Shown one piece after another: positions 24,984-35,043 of a stretch of 64,000 nucleotides of DNA. Made by a program: the position numbers and the translations under genes. The DNA is from Suipraeoptans intestinalis (GTDB lineage: Bacteria > Bacillota > Clostridia > Lachnospirales > Lachnospiraceae). A model generated the notes under the pieces. It made no database searches and was not told where the DNA came from. It saw only the letters and a program-made list of their open reading frames with translations. Within the stretch, counting starts at the first letter, position 1, and every line of letters starts with the position of its first letter. Location: positions 1-64,000 of the forward strand of contig NZ_VULY01000018.1 of the NCBI RefSeq assembly GCF_009696485.1. Reading direction: 5' to 3'.

Positions 24984-27632
24984 GTGGAAGCACTGACACC
25001 TATGATGCAGCAGTACATCGAGACAAAAAAAGAATATCCGGACTGCATTTTATTTTACCGACTGGGAGATTTCTATGAAATGTTTTTTGAGGATGCCCTG
25101 ACAGCTTCCAAAGAACTGGAGATCACCCTGACCGGAAAAAACTGTGGAAGAAAGGAAAGAGCTCCCATGTGCGGGGTACCTTACCATGCGGTGGATGTAT
25201 ACCTGAACCGTCTGGTGTCCAAGGGATACAAGGTGGCGATCTGTGAACAGATGGAAGACCCTGCGGAGACAAAAGGACTGGTACGGCGGGAAGTCGTCCG
25301 GATCGTGACGCCGGGAACCAACCTGGATACGGGAGCTTTGGACGAGACGAAAAATCAGTACCTGATGTGCGTGGTCTATGTGGCGCAGAAATACGGGGTG
25401 GCCATCACAGACGTAACCACCGGGGACTTTTTTGTGACGGAGATGGAAGAGGGGGAAAAGCTGTACGATGAGATCTACCGGTTTATGCCCTCCGAACTGA
25501 TCTGCAATGAATCCTTTTATATCAGCGGTATGGACATGGAAATGCTGAAGGAGAAGCTGGGGATCACCATTTATTCTCTGGAGGCGTGGTACTGTGAGGA
25601 AGCGTCCTGCAAAAGTGCACTGAAGCGGCAGTTTGGAACAGACAGTCTGAAGGGACTGGGACTGGAAGACTATGACTGCGGAAGCATTGCGGCAGGCTCC
25701 CTGCTGACTTATCTGAAGGAAACCCAGAAACGGGATCTTTCCCACATCTCCCATCTGACGGTATACTCCACAGGCGCTTACATGGTGCTGGACAGCTCCA
25801 CCAGGCGAAATCTGGAGCTTTGTGAAACACTCCGGGAGAAGCAAAAAAGAGGCTCCCTGCTTTGGGTGCTGGACAAGACAAAAACGGCTATGGGAGCCAG
25901 AACCCTCAGAAAATACATAGAACAGCCTCTCATCCGCAAGGATATGATCGAAAAGAGACTGGACGCCATTGAAGAACTGACAAAAGGAGAGATTACCAGA
26001 GAAGAGATACGGGAGTATCTTTCACCGGTCTACGATCTGGAACGACTTCTGGCAAAGGTTACCTATCAGTCGGCAAATCCCAGGGACCTGCTTGCCTTTT
26101 CCGGATCCCTTTCCATGCTTCCTGCCATCCGGTGCCTTCTGCAGGACATGAGGAGCGATCTGCTGCAGGAAATGTTTGAGGAGATAGATCCCATGGAAGA
26201 TCTGTGTGCCCTGGTTACCGACGCCATCCGGGAGGATCCGCCTATCGCCATGAAAGAGGGCGGCATTATCCGGGACGGCTATCATGCGGAGGTAGACCGG
26301 CTGCGAAGCGCCAAATCGGACGGAAAGGACTGGCTGGCAAAGCTGGAGGAAGAGGAACGGGAAAAGACAGGGATCAAGAATCTCAAGATCCGTTACAACA
26401 AGGTATTTGGCTATTACATTGAGGTGACCAATTCTTTCCGGCATCTGGTGCCGGACTATTATACGAGAAAACAGACGCTGGTAAATGCGGAACGCTACAG
26501 TATCCCACAGTTGAAAGAGATGGAGGACACGATCCTGGGAGCAGAGGACCGGCTGTACGCTCTGGAATATGAGATTTATTCCGGAATACGGGAACGGATC
26601 GCAAGAGAGGTGGAGAGGATCCAAAGGACTGCCCGGGCGGTAGCGTGTGTGGACGCGCTGGCTTCTCTTGCCCATGTGGCGCAGAAAAACCGTTATGTCC
26701 GCCCCAAGATCAATGAAAAGGGCGTGATCCATATCAAAGACGGACGCCATCCGGTAGTGGAGAAGATGATCCCCCACGATATGTTTATTTCCAATGATAC
26801 CTATCTGGCAGACAAAAAAGACAGGATCTCCATTATCACAGGCCCCAATATGGCAGGAAAATCCACTTATATGAGACAGACGGCTCTGATCGTGCTGATG
26901 GCACAGATCGGTTCTTTTGTGCCGGCTTCCGCCGCAAATATAGGGTTGGTGGATCGGATCTTCACCAGAGTGGGAGCCTCGGATGATCTGGCCAGCGGAC
27001 AGAGTACGTTTATGGTGGAAATGACGGAAGTGGCCAACATCCTGCGGAATGCCACCAGCAAAAGCCTTCTGATCCTGGATGAGATCGGAAGAGGAACCAG
27101 TACCTTTGACGGACTTAGCATTGCCTGGGCAGTGATCGAACATATCAGCAATCCAAAGCTACTGGGAGCCAAGACCCTGTTTGCCACCCACTATCACGAG
27201 CTGACAGAACTGGAAGGAAAGATCGATCATGTAAAAAACTATTGCATTGCCGTTCGGGAAAAAGGAGAAGACATTATTTTCCTGAGAAAGATCGTAAGAG
27301 GCGGAGCCGATAAAAGCTACGGGATCCAGGTGGCCAGGCTGGCGGGAGTTCCCGACAGTGTGATCCGGCGGGCGAAGGAGATCGTGGAGGAGCTGGTGCA
27401 GGCGGATATCACCGTCAGGATCAAAAATATTGCGCTTCCTTCTGCAGAGACAGGCAGATCCAAAGGCGTGCATTATGATGAAGTGGATCTGGCGCAGATG
27501 TCGCTGTTTGACACGGTAAAGGATGACGATGTACTGGAAGAATTAAAGACGCTGGACGTCAGCAACCTGACGCCGATTGAAGCGCTGAATACCTTATATC
27601 AACTGCAAAACAAATTAAAGAACAGGTGGTAG
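24984..27632 (+). CDS. mutS: DNA mismatch repair protein MutS, 882 aa
   Basis: Mismatch-recognition ATPase. The N-terminal mismatch-binding domain has the Phe-X-Glu motif in RLGDFYEMFFEDA (mismatch-stacking Phe), followed by connector, lever and clamp domains, and the ATPase with Walker A GPNMAGKSTYMRQ near residue 620, the DDLASGQSTFMVEM signature and Walker B LLILDEIGRGTSTFDG, then FATHYHELTELE. Length is typical of MutS1. GTG 24984 is the start, one base after the miaB stop, with GAGGAG upstream. Confidence 0.98.
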   Translation: MEALTPMMQQYIETKKEYPDCILFYRLGDFYEMFFEDALTASKELEITLTGKNCGRKERAPMCGVPYHAVDVYLNRLVSKGYKVAICEQMEDPAETKGLVRREVVRIVTPGTNLDTGALDETKNQYLMCVVYVAQKYGVAITDVTTGDFFVTEMEEGEKLYDEIYRFMPSELICNESFYISGMDMEMLKEKLGITIYSLEAWYCEEASCKSALKRQFGTDSLKGLGLEDYDCGSIAAGSLLTYLKETQKRDLSHISHLTVYSTGAYMVLDSSTRRNLELCETLREKQKRGSLLWVLDKTKTAMGARTLRKYIEQPLIRKDMIEKRLDAIEELTKGEITREEIREYLSPVYDLERLLAKVTYQSANPRDLLAFSGSLSMLPAIRCLLQDMRSDLLQEMFEEIDPMEDLCALVTDAIREDPPIAMKEGGIIRDGYHAEVDRLRSAKSDGKDWLAKLEEEEREKTGIKNLKIRYNKVFGYYIEVTNSFRHLVPDYYTRKQTLVNAERYSIPQLKEMEDTILGAEDRLYALEYEIYSGIRERIAREVERIQRTARAVACVDALASLAHVAQKNRYVRPKINEKGVIHIKDGRHPVVEKMIPHDMFISNDTYLADKKDRISIITGPNMAGKSTYMRQTALIVLMAQIGSFVPASAANIGLVDRIFTRVGASDDLASGQSTFMVEMTEVANILRNATSKSLLILDEIGRGTSTFDGLSIAWAVIEHISNPKLLGAKTLFATHYHELTELEGKIDHVKNYCIAVREKGEDIIFLRKIVRGGADKSYGIQVARLAGVPDSVIRRAKEIVEELVQADITVRIKNIALPSAETGRSKGVHYDEVDLAQMSLFDTVKDDDVLEELKTLDVSNLTPIEALNTLYQLQNKLKNRW

Positions 27633-27634
27633 AT

Positions 27635-29704
27635 ATGAATGAAATTAGAGTACTGGATCCGGCAACCATAGATAAGATCGCAGCCGGGGAGGTGGTAGAA
27701 AGACCGGCCTCCATCGTGAAGGAACTGGTGGAAAATGCCATTGATGCCGGGGCCGATGAGATTACGGTAGAAATCGAGGAGGGAGGGATTGCTCTGATCC
27801 GCGTCACGGACAACGGATGCGGAATGGAGAAGGATCAGATCCCCCGGGCGTTTCTGCGCCACGCCACCAGTAAGATCGACAGTGCAGAGGACCTGTCTCA
27901 TCTGACCTCCCTGGGATTTCGGGGGGAAGCCCTGTCCAGTATCGCCGCCGTTGCAAAGGTGGAGGTAAGGACGAAGACGCCGGAAGCGCCGGTGGGGATC
28001 CGATATGAGATCGCAGGAGGCGTGCCGGGAGAAACAGAAGAGATCGGAGCAAAAGACGGTACCACCTTTTTTATCCGGCATCTGTTTTACAATACGCCGG
28101 CAAGGCGCAAATTTCTGAAGACAGCCATGACGGAAGCAGGGCATATCGGGGATCTGATGACCCGGATGGCGCTTTCCCACCCAAAGATCGCCTTTCGTTT
28201 TATCAACGGCGGGCAGACCAGACTTCAGACGTCGGGCAACGGAAGTATAAAGGATATCATTTATCACATATATGGCAGAGAGATCGCATCCAATCTCATG
28301 GAGGTGTGTCAGGAAGCGGGAGGGATGCGGATAGAAGGATATATTGGGAAACCGCTGATTTCCAGGGGAAACAGGAATTACGAAACCTATTTTATCAATC
28401 ACAGGTATATTAAAAACGGGATTTTGTCAAAGGCCATTGAAGATGCCTACAAGGATTTCACCATGCAGCACAAATACCCCTTTGTAGTATTGCATCTTGC
28501 GGTAGATACCCAAAAGGTAGATGTCAACGTTCATCCCTCCAAGATGGAAGTACGGTTCAGCAGCCATCAGGAGGTCTATGGAACTGTGTTTGAGGCGCTT
28601 TCAAAGACACTGCACGAAAAAGAGCTGATCCCACAGGTGGAGTTGGAGACGCCGCCCGTCGGATACCCTTCCCGGAAACAACAGCCAGACAGACAGGAAG
28701 AAAGAAATACCGGGTCTGTTGCATTTGCCAGCTTTCCTTCGGAGGCAGAGGCAAACGGAGGTACTGAAAAAAATGATCCAAAACCGTCTGCTTTGACAGG
28801 AGGGATGCCAAATGCTTCCCTGCCTGAAAAGAGCGGACAGAAAGACCTGGAGTATTTTCTGGGAAAAATGAGAGAGAGGGTAGAATCCTACCACAGGCAA
28901 AATTCCGCCGCTGAGGTGGGGATGCTGGATCAGATTTTTCGCCCGGACGCCCAGGTGGACAGGATCCGGGAGCAGGTGCGCTACGGAAGAGAACCATCGA
29001 AGTCGGAAGAAGCAGAAACAGCAGAAATAGCAGAAAAGAGGGAGACTGCCGGGGAAAGTCCGGGAAAGGGAACGGAGGAACAGCTGGACTTCTTCGGAGA
29101 AAACCTTCTGAAGCGGGAAACCAAAGCGGGGTACCGGCTGATCGGGCAGGCCTTCGATACCTACTGGATGGTAGAATTTCAGGAGCAGCTATATATCATT
29201 GACCAGCATGCAGCCCACGAGAGAGTGCTGTATGAACAGACGATGAAGCAGTTAAAAACCCACGAGACCTGTTCCCAGATGATCGCGCCGCCCATTATCC
29301 TTACCCTGGACATGCAGGAGGCGCTGGTTTTGGAGTCTCATCTGGGGCAGTTTGAAAAAGTGGGATTTGAGATCGAATCCTTTGGACAGAATTCCTTTGC
29401 AGTACGGGGAGTTCCGGCAAATCTTTCCGGAATCGCAAAAAAAGAGCTCCTTCTTCAGATGCTGGATGGTCTGGCAGATGAAATGGAGCGGAAGATCTCA
29501 CCGGAGCTTTTGGAGGAAAAGATCGCATCCATGTCCTGCAAGGCGGCTGTAAAGGGACACGACCGCTTATCCTTCCAGGAGGCAGACGCCCTGATGGACC
29601 AGCTTCTGACTCTGGAAAACCCCTATCATTGTCCGCACGGACGGCCGACTTTGATCGCAATGTCCAAGCGGGAACTGGAAAAGAAATTTAAAAGGATCGT
29701 ATAG
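27635..29704 (+). CDS. mutL: DNA mismatch repair protein MutL, 689 aa
   Basis: GHKL ATPase that couples MutS to downstream repair. N-terminal motifs: IDKIAAGEVVERPASIVKELVEN, DNGCGM, and TSLGFRGEALSSI. The C-terminal domain carries DQHAAHERVLYE and CHHGRP-like (CPHGRPT) metal motifs, showing it is an endonuclease-type MutL as in bacteria without MutH. The linker near residues 345-480 is low-complexity and Glu-rich. ATG 27635 follows the mutS stop by two bases; the GTG at 27626 overlaps mutS and is less likely. Confidence 0.97.
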   Translation: MNEIRVLDPATIDKIAAGEVVERPASIVKELVENAIDAGADEITVEIEEGGIALIRVTDNGCGMEKDQIPRAFLRHATSKIDSAEDLSHLTSLGFRGEALSSIAAVAKVEVRTKTPEAPVGIRYEIAGGVPGETEEIGAKDGTTFFIRHLFYNTPARRKFLKTAMTEAGHIGDLMTRMALSHPKIAFRFINGGQTRLQTSGNGSIKDIIYHIYGREIASNLMEVCQEAGGMRIEGYIGKPLISRGNRNYETYFINHRYIKNGILSKAIEDAYKDFTMQHKYPFVVLHLAVDTQKVDVNVHPSKMEVRFSSHQEVYGTVFEALSKTLHEKELIPQVELETPPVGYPSRKQQPDRQEERNTGSVAFASFPSEAEANGGTEKNDPKPSALTGGMPNASLPEKSGQKDLEYFLGKMRERVESYHRQNSAAEVGMLDQIFRPDAQVDRIREQVRYGREPSKSEEAETAEIAEKRETAGESPGKGTEEQLDFFGENLLKRETKAGYRLIGQAFDTYWMVEFQEQLYIIDQHAAHERVLYEQTMKQLKTHETCSQMIAPPIILTLDMQEALVLESHLGQFEKVGFEIESFGQNSFAVRGVPANLSGIAKKELLLQMLDGLADEMERKISPELLEEKIASMSCKAAVKGHDRLSFQEADALMDQLLTLENPYHCPHGRPTLIAMSKRELEKKFKRIV

Positions 29705-29707
29705 CGT

Positions 29708-30649
29708 ATGAAAAAACCTTTCGTAGTACTTGCAGGGCCTACGGCGGTAGGAAAGACGGAGCTTTCCATTTCCCTGGCAAAAAAGCTGGATGCGGAGATC
29801 ATTTCCGCCGATTCCATGCAGGTGTACAGACAGATGAATATCGGATCGGCCAAGATCACGCAGGAGGAGATGCAGGGAATTCCCCACCATCTTATTGACG
29901 TGCTGAATCCGGATGAGGAATTCCATGTGGTACGTTTTCAGGAAATGGCGAAAAAGGCCATGGAAGAGATCTATGCCAGAGGCAGGCTCCCTCTTCTGGT
30001 GGGGGGGACCGGATTTTATATCCAGGCGCTTTTATATGACATTGATTTCCAAGCGGCGGGAGAGAGTGAAGAGATTCGAAGCAGTCTTCTTAAAGAGGCG
30101 AGGGAGAAGGGAAATCAGGTTCTGCACGACAGACTGAGGCAGGTGGATGAAGCAGCGGCTCTGGCGATCCATCCCAACAATGTGAAACGGGTGATCCGGG
30201 CGCTGGAGTTTTATCTTACCACAGGCAGACAGATCTCCCGGCACAATGCAGAGCAAAAGAAGCGGCAGTCGCCTTATGATTTCCGGTATATTGTGCTGCA
30301 TGCCAGGCGGGAAGAGCTTTACCGAAGGATCGATCTGCGGGTGGACCGGATGCTGGAAGCAGGCCTGGTGGAGGAAGTCAGGGCGCTGAGAGATCAGGGC
30401 TATACCAAAGAAATGGTGTCGATGCAGGGCCTGGGATACAAGGAGATCCTGGATTACCTGGAAGGAAACAGCAGCCTTTCGGAGGCTGTTTACCGAATCA
30501 AGAGGGATACCAGACATTTTGCCAAAAGACAGTTAACCTGGTTTCGGCGAGAACCGGATGTCATCTGGGTGGACAAGACGGAGTTGGGATACAGGGAAGA
30601 TGCGGTATTGGAACAAGTACTGCAATACATGAACTGGGATAGAAAGTGA
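29708..30649 (+). CDS. miaA: tRNA dimethylallyltransferase MiaA, 313 aa
   Basis: Transfers the dimethylallyl group to N6 of A37 in tRNAs reading UNN codons; MiaB then acts on the product. The P-loop GPTAVGKTELS is at residues 9-19, with SADSMQVYRQMNIGSAK, the HHLIDVL motif, LVGGTGFYIQALLYD, and the C-terminal VSMQGLGYKEI and RDTRHFAKRQLTWFRR. Length is normal. It starts three bases after mutL. Confidence 0.97.
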   Translation: MKKPFVVLAGPTAVGKTELSISLAKKLDAEIISADSMQVYRQMNIGSAKITQEEMQGIPHHLIDVLNPDEEFHVVRFQEMAKKAMEEIYARGRLPLLVGGTGFYIQALLYDIDFQAAGESEEIRSSLLKEAREKGNQVLHDRLRQVDEAAALAIHPNNVKRVIRALEFYLTTGRQISRHNAEQKKRQSPYDFRYIVLHARREELYRRIDLRVDRMLEAGLVEEVRALRDQGYTKEMVSMQGLGYKEILDYLEGNSSLSEAVYRIKRDTRHFAKRQLTWFRREPDVIWVDKTELGYREDAVLEQVLQYMNWDRK

Positions 30650-30659
30650 GAACGAAAAG

Positions 30660-31943
30660 ATGCAGACAACAAAGCAACTTTATGAAGAGATGGGAATCCG
30701 CAGGGAGATCTGGCAGCTGGGACAAAGGATCCAGGGAGAGCTTCAGGAGCGGTTTCAGGAAATTGATGAAAGGGCGGAATATAACCAGCTAAAAGTCCTG
30801 AAGGCCATGCAGGAACACAGGGTAGATGCCTCCTGCTTTCAATATACCAGCGGCTATGGGTACAACGACCACGGAAGGGACGTGCTGGAAAAGGTTTATG
30901 CTTCTGTTTTCCGTACAGAAAGCGCACTGGTAAGGCCGCAGCTTTCCTGCGGGACACACGCGCTGGCAATCGCCCTGGGAGCTGTTTTAAGACCGCAGGA
31001 TATCCTTCTGGCGCCGGCAGGCAAACCCTATGATACCCTGGAGGAAGTGATCGGGATCCGTCCGTCTCCGGGATCTCTGGCAGAATACGGGATCGGGTAT
31101 CGCCAGGTGGATCTGCTTCCTGCGGGAGGGTTTGACTACGAGGCCATCAGACGGGCGATCACGCCAAAGACCCGGATGGCTGCCATCCAGCGTTCCAAGG
31201 GATACCAGACGCGCCCTACTTTTTCGGTGGAGCAGATCGGAGAGCTGATCCGGTTTTTAAAAGAACTGAAGCCGGATATCATCTGTATGGTGGATAACTG
31301 CTATGGCGAATTTGTAGATGTGAAAGAGCCGGGAGAAGTGGGCGCTGATCTGGTGGTAGGCTCTCTGATCAAGAATCCGGGAGGCGGTCTGGCTCCGGTA
31401 GGGGGGTACATCGCAGGAAGAGAAGACCTGGTAGATGCCTGTGCCTATCGTCTTTCCGCTCCCGGACTGGGAAAAGAGGTAGGGCCTTCTCTTGGCGTTA
31501 TGCAGGCATTTTATCAGGGGCTGTTTCTTGCCCCTACTGTGGCTGCCGGAGCTTTAAAGGGCGCTATATTTGCGGCAAGGATCTATGAGGAACAGGGCTT
31601 TTTTGTTCTTCCGGACGGAAAAGAAGAACGGCACGACATCATTCAGGCAGTAACGCTGGGAAGTCCGGAGGGTGTAGTGGCTTTTTGTCAGGGAATCCAG
31701 GCAGCGGCGCCGGTAGATTCCTATGTGACCCCGGAACCCTGGGCAATGCCGGGCTATGACAGTGACGTGATCATGGCGGCGGGGGCATTTGTACAGGGCT
31801 CTTCTATCGAACTGAGCGCCGATGGACCTATAAAACCACCCTATGCTGTGTATTTCCAGGGAGGCCTGACCTGGGAGCATGCCAAATTCGGTATCCTGAT
31901 GTCCCTGGAATATCTGGCGCGCAGGCAGCTGGTTGATCTCTAG
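30660..31943 (+). CDS. methionine gamma-lyase family PLP protein (aluminium-resistance type), 427 aa
   Basis: Fold-type I PLP protein of the Pfam methionine gamma-lyase-like family found next to miaA in many clostridia. Visible features are DASCFQYTSGYGYNDHGRD, the cofactor region RPQLSCGTHALAIAL, CMVDNCYGEFVD with its Asp for the pyridine nitrogen, and SLIKNPGGGLAPVGGYIAG with the probable PLP lysine. The specific substrate is unproven; the name aluminium resistance protein is historical. ATG 30660. Confidence 0.88.
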   Translation: MQTTKQLYEEMGIRREIWQLGQRIQGELQERFQEIDERAEYNQLKVLKAMQEHRVDASCFQYTSGYGYNDHGRDVLEKVYASVFRTESALVRPQLSCGTHALAIALGAVLRPQDILLAPAGKPYDTLEEVIGIRPSPGSLAEYGIGYRQVDLLPAGGFDYEAIRRAITPKTRMAAIQRSKGYQTRPTFSVEQIGELIRFLKELKPDIICMVDNCYGEFVDVKEPGEVGADLVVGSLIKNPGGGLAPVGGYIAGREDLVDACAYRLSAPGLGKEVGPSLGVMQAFYQGLFLAPTVAAGALKGAIFAARIYEEQGFFVLPDGKEERHDIIQAVTLGSPEGVVAFCQGIQAAAPVDSYVTPEPWAMPGYDSDVIMAAGAFVQGSSIELSADGPIKPPYAVYFQGGLTWEHAKFGILMSLEYLARRQLVDL

Positions 31944-31973
31944 AGGATGGCGCAGGATTGACAGGAGGCAGAC

Positions 31974-33254
31974 ATGAAGAGGATCATTATCGTCGGAGGA
32001 GGCGCATCGGGGATGGCGGCTGCCATTTCTGCTCTGCGAAGAGCGCCCCACATGGAAGTGATAGTGTTGGAACAAAAAGAAACCCTTGGGAAAAAGATAC
32101 CTGCAACGGGAAACGGCAGGTGTAACCTGACCAACCGGAAGCTGGACTGGACGTTCTACCGGGGTGAAAACCCTGCCTTTGTAAAGGCGGGACTGGAGCG
32201 GTTTGGCTGTCGGGAAACGGAACGGTTTTTTTCCTTGCTGGGACTTTCTTTGAAAGACAGGGGAGAGTATGTATATCCCCGGAACGACCAGGCGCTGGCT
32301 GTGCTTTTACTGCTGCAAAAAGAACTGCAAAGACTGGGCGCTCGGGTATATACCGGGCTTTCTGTCGTCTCTGTAAAAAAGGCAGGGAAAGGCTATCAGA
32401 TTCTTACCACAGGGGAGGAGTTTTGGGGAGATTGTGTGATCCTGTCTACGGGAGGCTGTGCTTCTCCGGTGCATGGAAGTAACGGAAGCGGATTTCAGCT
32501 TTTGAGGAAGCTGGGACACAGAATCGTTCCCCCCGTTCCGGCGTTGGTACCGCTGGAAATCAGGAAATTCCCATTTTTTCGGGCGGCGGGAGTACGGACG
32601 GAGGGAAAGGTATCCCTGTACTGTGCAAACGTCCTTCAAGGAGAGGACAGAGGAGAGATACAGATCACCAAGACCGGTATTTCAGGAATTCCGGTATTCC
32701 AGATCAGCCGTTATGCCGCCAGAGGGCTGGCAGAAAGGAAACCGGTAACGGTAAAACTGGACCTACTTCCGGAATGGTCAGAAGAAGAATTCCGAAATCT
32801 GATCCGGAACAGAAAAAAAGAAGAAACGGCAACGGCAGAGGATCTGCTTCTGGGATTGTTTCATCAGAGGCTTCTTTCCAGTCTGTGCTTTCTGGCAGGC
32901 ATTACGCCGGCCGAAAGGATAGCAAAATGGAGCGGAGAAAAGACGGAGGCACTGATCCGGGTCTGCAAGTCGTCGACACTGACGGTGGAAAAAACGAAGG
33001 GATTTGAAGGGGCGCAGGTGTGCGCAGGAGGAGCGGATACTTCCGAGATCAGGGAGGATACGATGGAATCCAAGAAATATCCCGGACTTTATATTACCGG
33101 AGAACTGCAGGATATCGACGGAATGTGCGGAGGATATAATCTGCAGTGGGCATGGACAAGCGGATTCCTTGCGGGAGATGCAGCGGCAAAAGCGCTGGTG
33201 AAAAAGGAAAGCAGGGAACATTTTGAAAAAAGCGGAAAAAGGAAAAAGATATGA
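31974..33254 (+). CDS. HI0933/BaiN-like flavoprotein, 426 aa
   Basis: FAD/NAD(P)-dependent oxidoreductase of the HI0933 group. The dinucleotide motif is IIVGGGASGMAAAISALRR, followed by LGKKIPATGNGRCNLTN, LSTGGCASPVHGSNGSGFQ and the C-terminal GLYITGELQDIDGMCGGYNLQWAWTSG, all family signatures. Its substrate is unknown; BaiN, a bile-acid enzyme, is a distant member, but no bai genes are nearby. AGGAGG precedes ATG 31974. It overlaps the next flavoprotein gene by four bases (ATGA). Confidence 0.9.
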   Translation: MKRIIIVGGGASGMAAAISALRRAPHMEVIVLEQKETLGKKIPATGNGRCNLTNRKLDWTFYRGENPAFVKAGLERFGCRETERFFSLLGLSLKDRGEYVYPRNDQALAVLLLLQKELQRLGARVYTGLSVVSVKKAGKGYQILTTGEEFWGDCVILSTGGCASPVHGSNGSGFQLLRKLGHRIVPPVPALVPLEIRKFPFFRAAGVRTEGKVSLYCANVLQGEDRGEIQITKTGISGIPVFQISRYAARGLAERKPVTVKLDLLPEWSEEEFRNLIRNRKKEETATAEDLLLGLFHQRLLSSLCFLAGITPAERIAKWSGEKTEALIRVCKSSTLTVEKTKGFEGAQVCAGGADTSEIREDTMESKKYPGLYITGELQDIDGMCGGYNLQWAWTSGFLAGDAAAKALVKKESREHFEKSGKRKKI

Positions 33255-34903
33255 TCCAGATACAACAGTTAAAAATGAAAATTCCCCATTCAGAGGAGGA
33301 ACTGAAGGAAAAGGTGGTGAAGATCCTGCGGATCCCGCCAAAAGACCTTCTTTCTCTTACCATCAAAAGAAGGTCCCTGGACGCCAGGAAAAAGCCGGAG
33401 CTTAGATATGTATACACTGTTGAAGCCGAAGTTCGAAGAGAGGAAGAAGTCACTTTCCGGAAGGAGCAAAAGGCACAGATCTCCTTTTTGGATCCTTCTC
33501 CCGGATACCAGCTTCCAAAATCGGGAGACGCCCCGATGAAATCTCGGCCGGTGATCGCAGGAAGCGGACCGGCAGGACTTTTTTGCGGGTATCTGCTGGC
33601 ACAGCAGGGTTACCGCCCTATTATTTTGGAAAGAGGAGAGGATGTGGATGCCAGAATAAAAACGGTGGACCTGTTCTGGGAAACGGGAAAACTGGACAGG
33701 GAGTCCAATGTACAGTTTGGAGAGGGCGGTGCAGGTACTTTTTCCGACGGAAAGCTAAATACTTCTGTGAAGGACAAATCCGGAAGAGGACGGAACGTTC
33801 TGGAAATTTTTACCGGACACGGCGCACCAAAGGAGATTCTGTATGACAATAAGCCGCATATCGGAACGGACGTGCTGAGCCATGTGGTCAAACAGATGAG
33901 GCAGAAGATTCTGTCCTGGGGAGGAGAAGTCTGGTTTTCTGCCAAGCTGACGGGGATTCGGACGGAAAAAACATGGCAGGAAGGAAGAACCTCTCCTGTG
34001 CTGACAGCGGTTGAGATTCAACACACCAAAACCGGGAAACAGGAAATGCTGGAAACGGATACGCTGGTGCTAGCAGTGGGACACAGCGCCCGGGACACCT
34101 TTGAAATGTTGCAGGAAGAAGGGATCGTGATGGAAGCAAAATCCTTTGCAGTGGGCGTCAGGGTGGAACATCCTCAGAATCTGATCGATCATGCGCAGTA
34201 CGGAAGAGAGGCAGGAGATTATCTTCCTGCCGCCGATTATAAACTGACCGCACAGACGGAGAAAGGAAGAGGGGTGTATACCTTTTGTATGTGCCCGGGA
34301 GGCTATGTGGTAAATGCTTCCTCGGAGGAAAACAGACTGGCGGTCAATGGAATGAGTTACCACAAAAGAGACGGACAAAATGCCAACAGCGCTGTGATCG
34401 TTACCGTTTCCCCGAAAGATTTTGGAGAGGAATCCAATCCTCTGGCAGGAATGGCATTCCAGCGGAAACTGGAGGAAAGGGCGTTTGCTTTGGCAGAGGG
34501 AAAGATTCCCGTTCAGCGGTTTGAAGATTTCTGCAACAATCATTCCTCAGAGGAAGGCGGGCATTTTTTGCCGCAGACAAAGGGACAGTACCGGTGGCGA
34601 AATGTCAGGGAGATCTTTCCCAAAGAGCTGGCGGAGGCGCTGGAGGAAGGAATCCGCCGGTTTGACAAAAAGCTTCCCGGATTTGCGGAGAAAGACGCCG
34701 TGCTTTCAGCCGTAGAAAGCAGGACCTCCTCTCCGGTACGGATCCCGCGGGATGTGGATCTTCAAAGCAGTACCAGGGGGATCTATCCCTGCGGAGAGGG
34801 AGCGGGATTTGCCGGAGGCATTATGTCGGCGGCGATGGACGGAATGAAGGTGGCAGAGGCGATCATAAAAAACAAAGCCCCGGCGGGGGAAAGACCGGTC
34901 TGA
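33251..34903 (+). CDS. NAD(P)/FAD-dependent oxidoreductase, 550 aa
   Basis: Uncharacterised flavoprotein. A short N-terminal domain (KIPHSEEELKEKVVKILRI, KRRSLDARKKPELRYVYTV) precedes the FAD motif VIAGSGPAGLFCGYLLAQ, then NVQFGEGGAGTFSDGKLNT, a CPGG motif (FCMCPGGYVVNAS) and the C-terminal RDVDLQSSTRGIYPCGEGAGFAGGI. This is the group often labelled FAD-dependent dehydrogenase in Firmicutes. Coupled to the preceding flavoprotein gene. An AGACCGG/CCGGTCT hairpin spans its 3' end (34892-34919) without a T tract. Confidence 0.87.
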   Translation: MIQIQQLKMKIPHSEEELKEKVVKILRIPPKDLLSLTIKRRSLDARKKPELRYVYTVEAEVRREEEVTFRKEQKAQISFLDPSPGYQLPKSGDAPMKSRPVIAGSGPAGLFCGYLLAQQGYRPIILERGEDVDARIKTVDLFWETGKLDRESNVQFGEGGAGTFSDGKLNTSVKDKSGRGRNVLEIFTGHGAPKEILYDNKPHIGTDVLSHVVKQMRQKILSWGGEVWFSAKLTGIRTEKTWQEGRTSPVLTAVEIQHTKTGKQEMLETDTLVLAVGHSARDTFEMLQEEGIVMEAKSFAVGVRVEHPQNLIDHAQYGREAGDYLPAADYKLTAQTEKGRGVYTFCMCPGGYVVNASSEENRLAVNGMSYHKRDGQNANSAVIVTVSPKDFGEESNPLAGMAFQRKLEERAFALAEGKIPVQRFEDFCNNHSSEEGGHFLPQTKGQYRWRNVREIFPKELAEALEEGIRRFDKKLPGFAEKDAVLSAVESRTSSPVRIPRDVDLQSSTRGIYPCGEGAGFAGGIMSAAMDGMKVAEAIIKNKAPAGERPV

Positions 34904-34977
34904 AAAAGCATGCCGGTCTGCCAAACAAGGACACAAAAAATTAAGAAATGCTTATGGAAATACTTCCGGCAATCACC

Positions 34978-35006
34978 TATACACTTTTTTTAAAGTGTGA
35001 TAAAAT
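34978..35006 (+). promoter_or_regulatory. promoter with an operator-like palindrome in its spacer
   Basis: TATACA (34978-34983) and TAAAAT (35001-35006) are 17 bases apart. The palindrome ACACTTT-TTTT-AAAGTGT (34981-34998) fills the spacer, placed where a repressor could block RNA polymerase. It lies upstream of the DUF4321 gene. Confidence 0.5.
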
Positions 35007-35043
35007 AGAGAAAGTTTTCAGGAAGAAGTGAGGAGGAGAGGGT

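Noticed and set aside
26022-27143. 373-codon minus-strand frame opposite mutS
   Set aside because: Covers the most conserved MutS motifs in antisense; composition typical of a shadow frame.
31974-33254. Bile-acid enzyme BaiN
   Set aside because: The match is at the HI0933 family level only, and no other bai genes are present.
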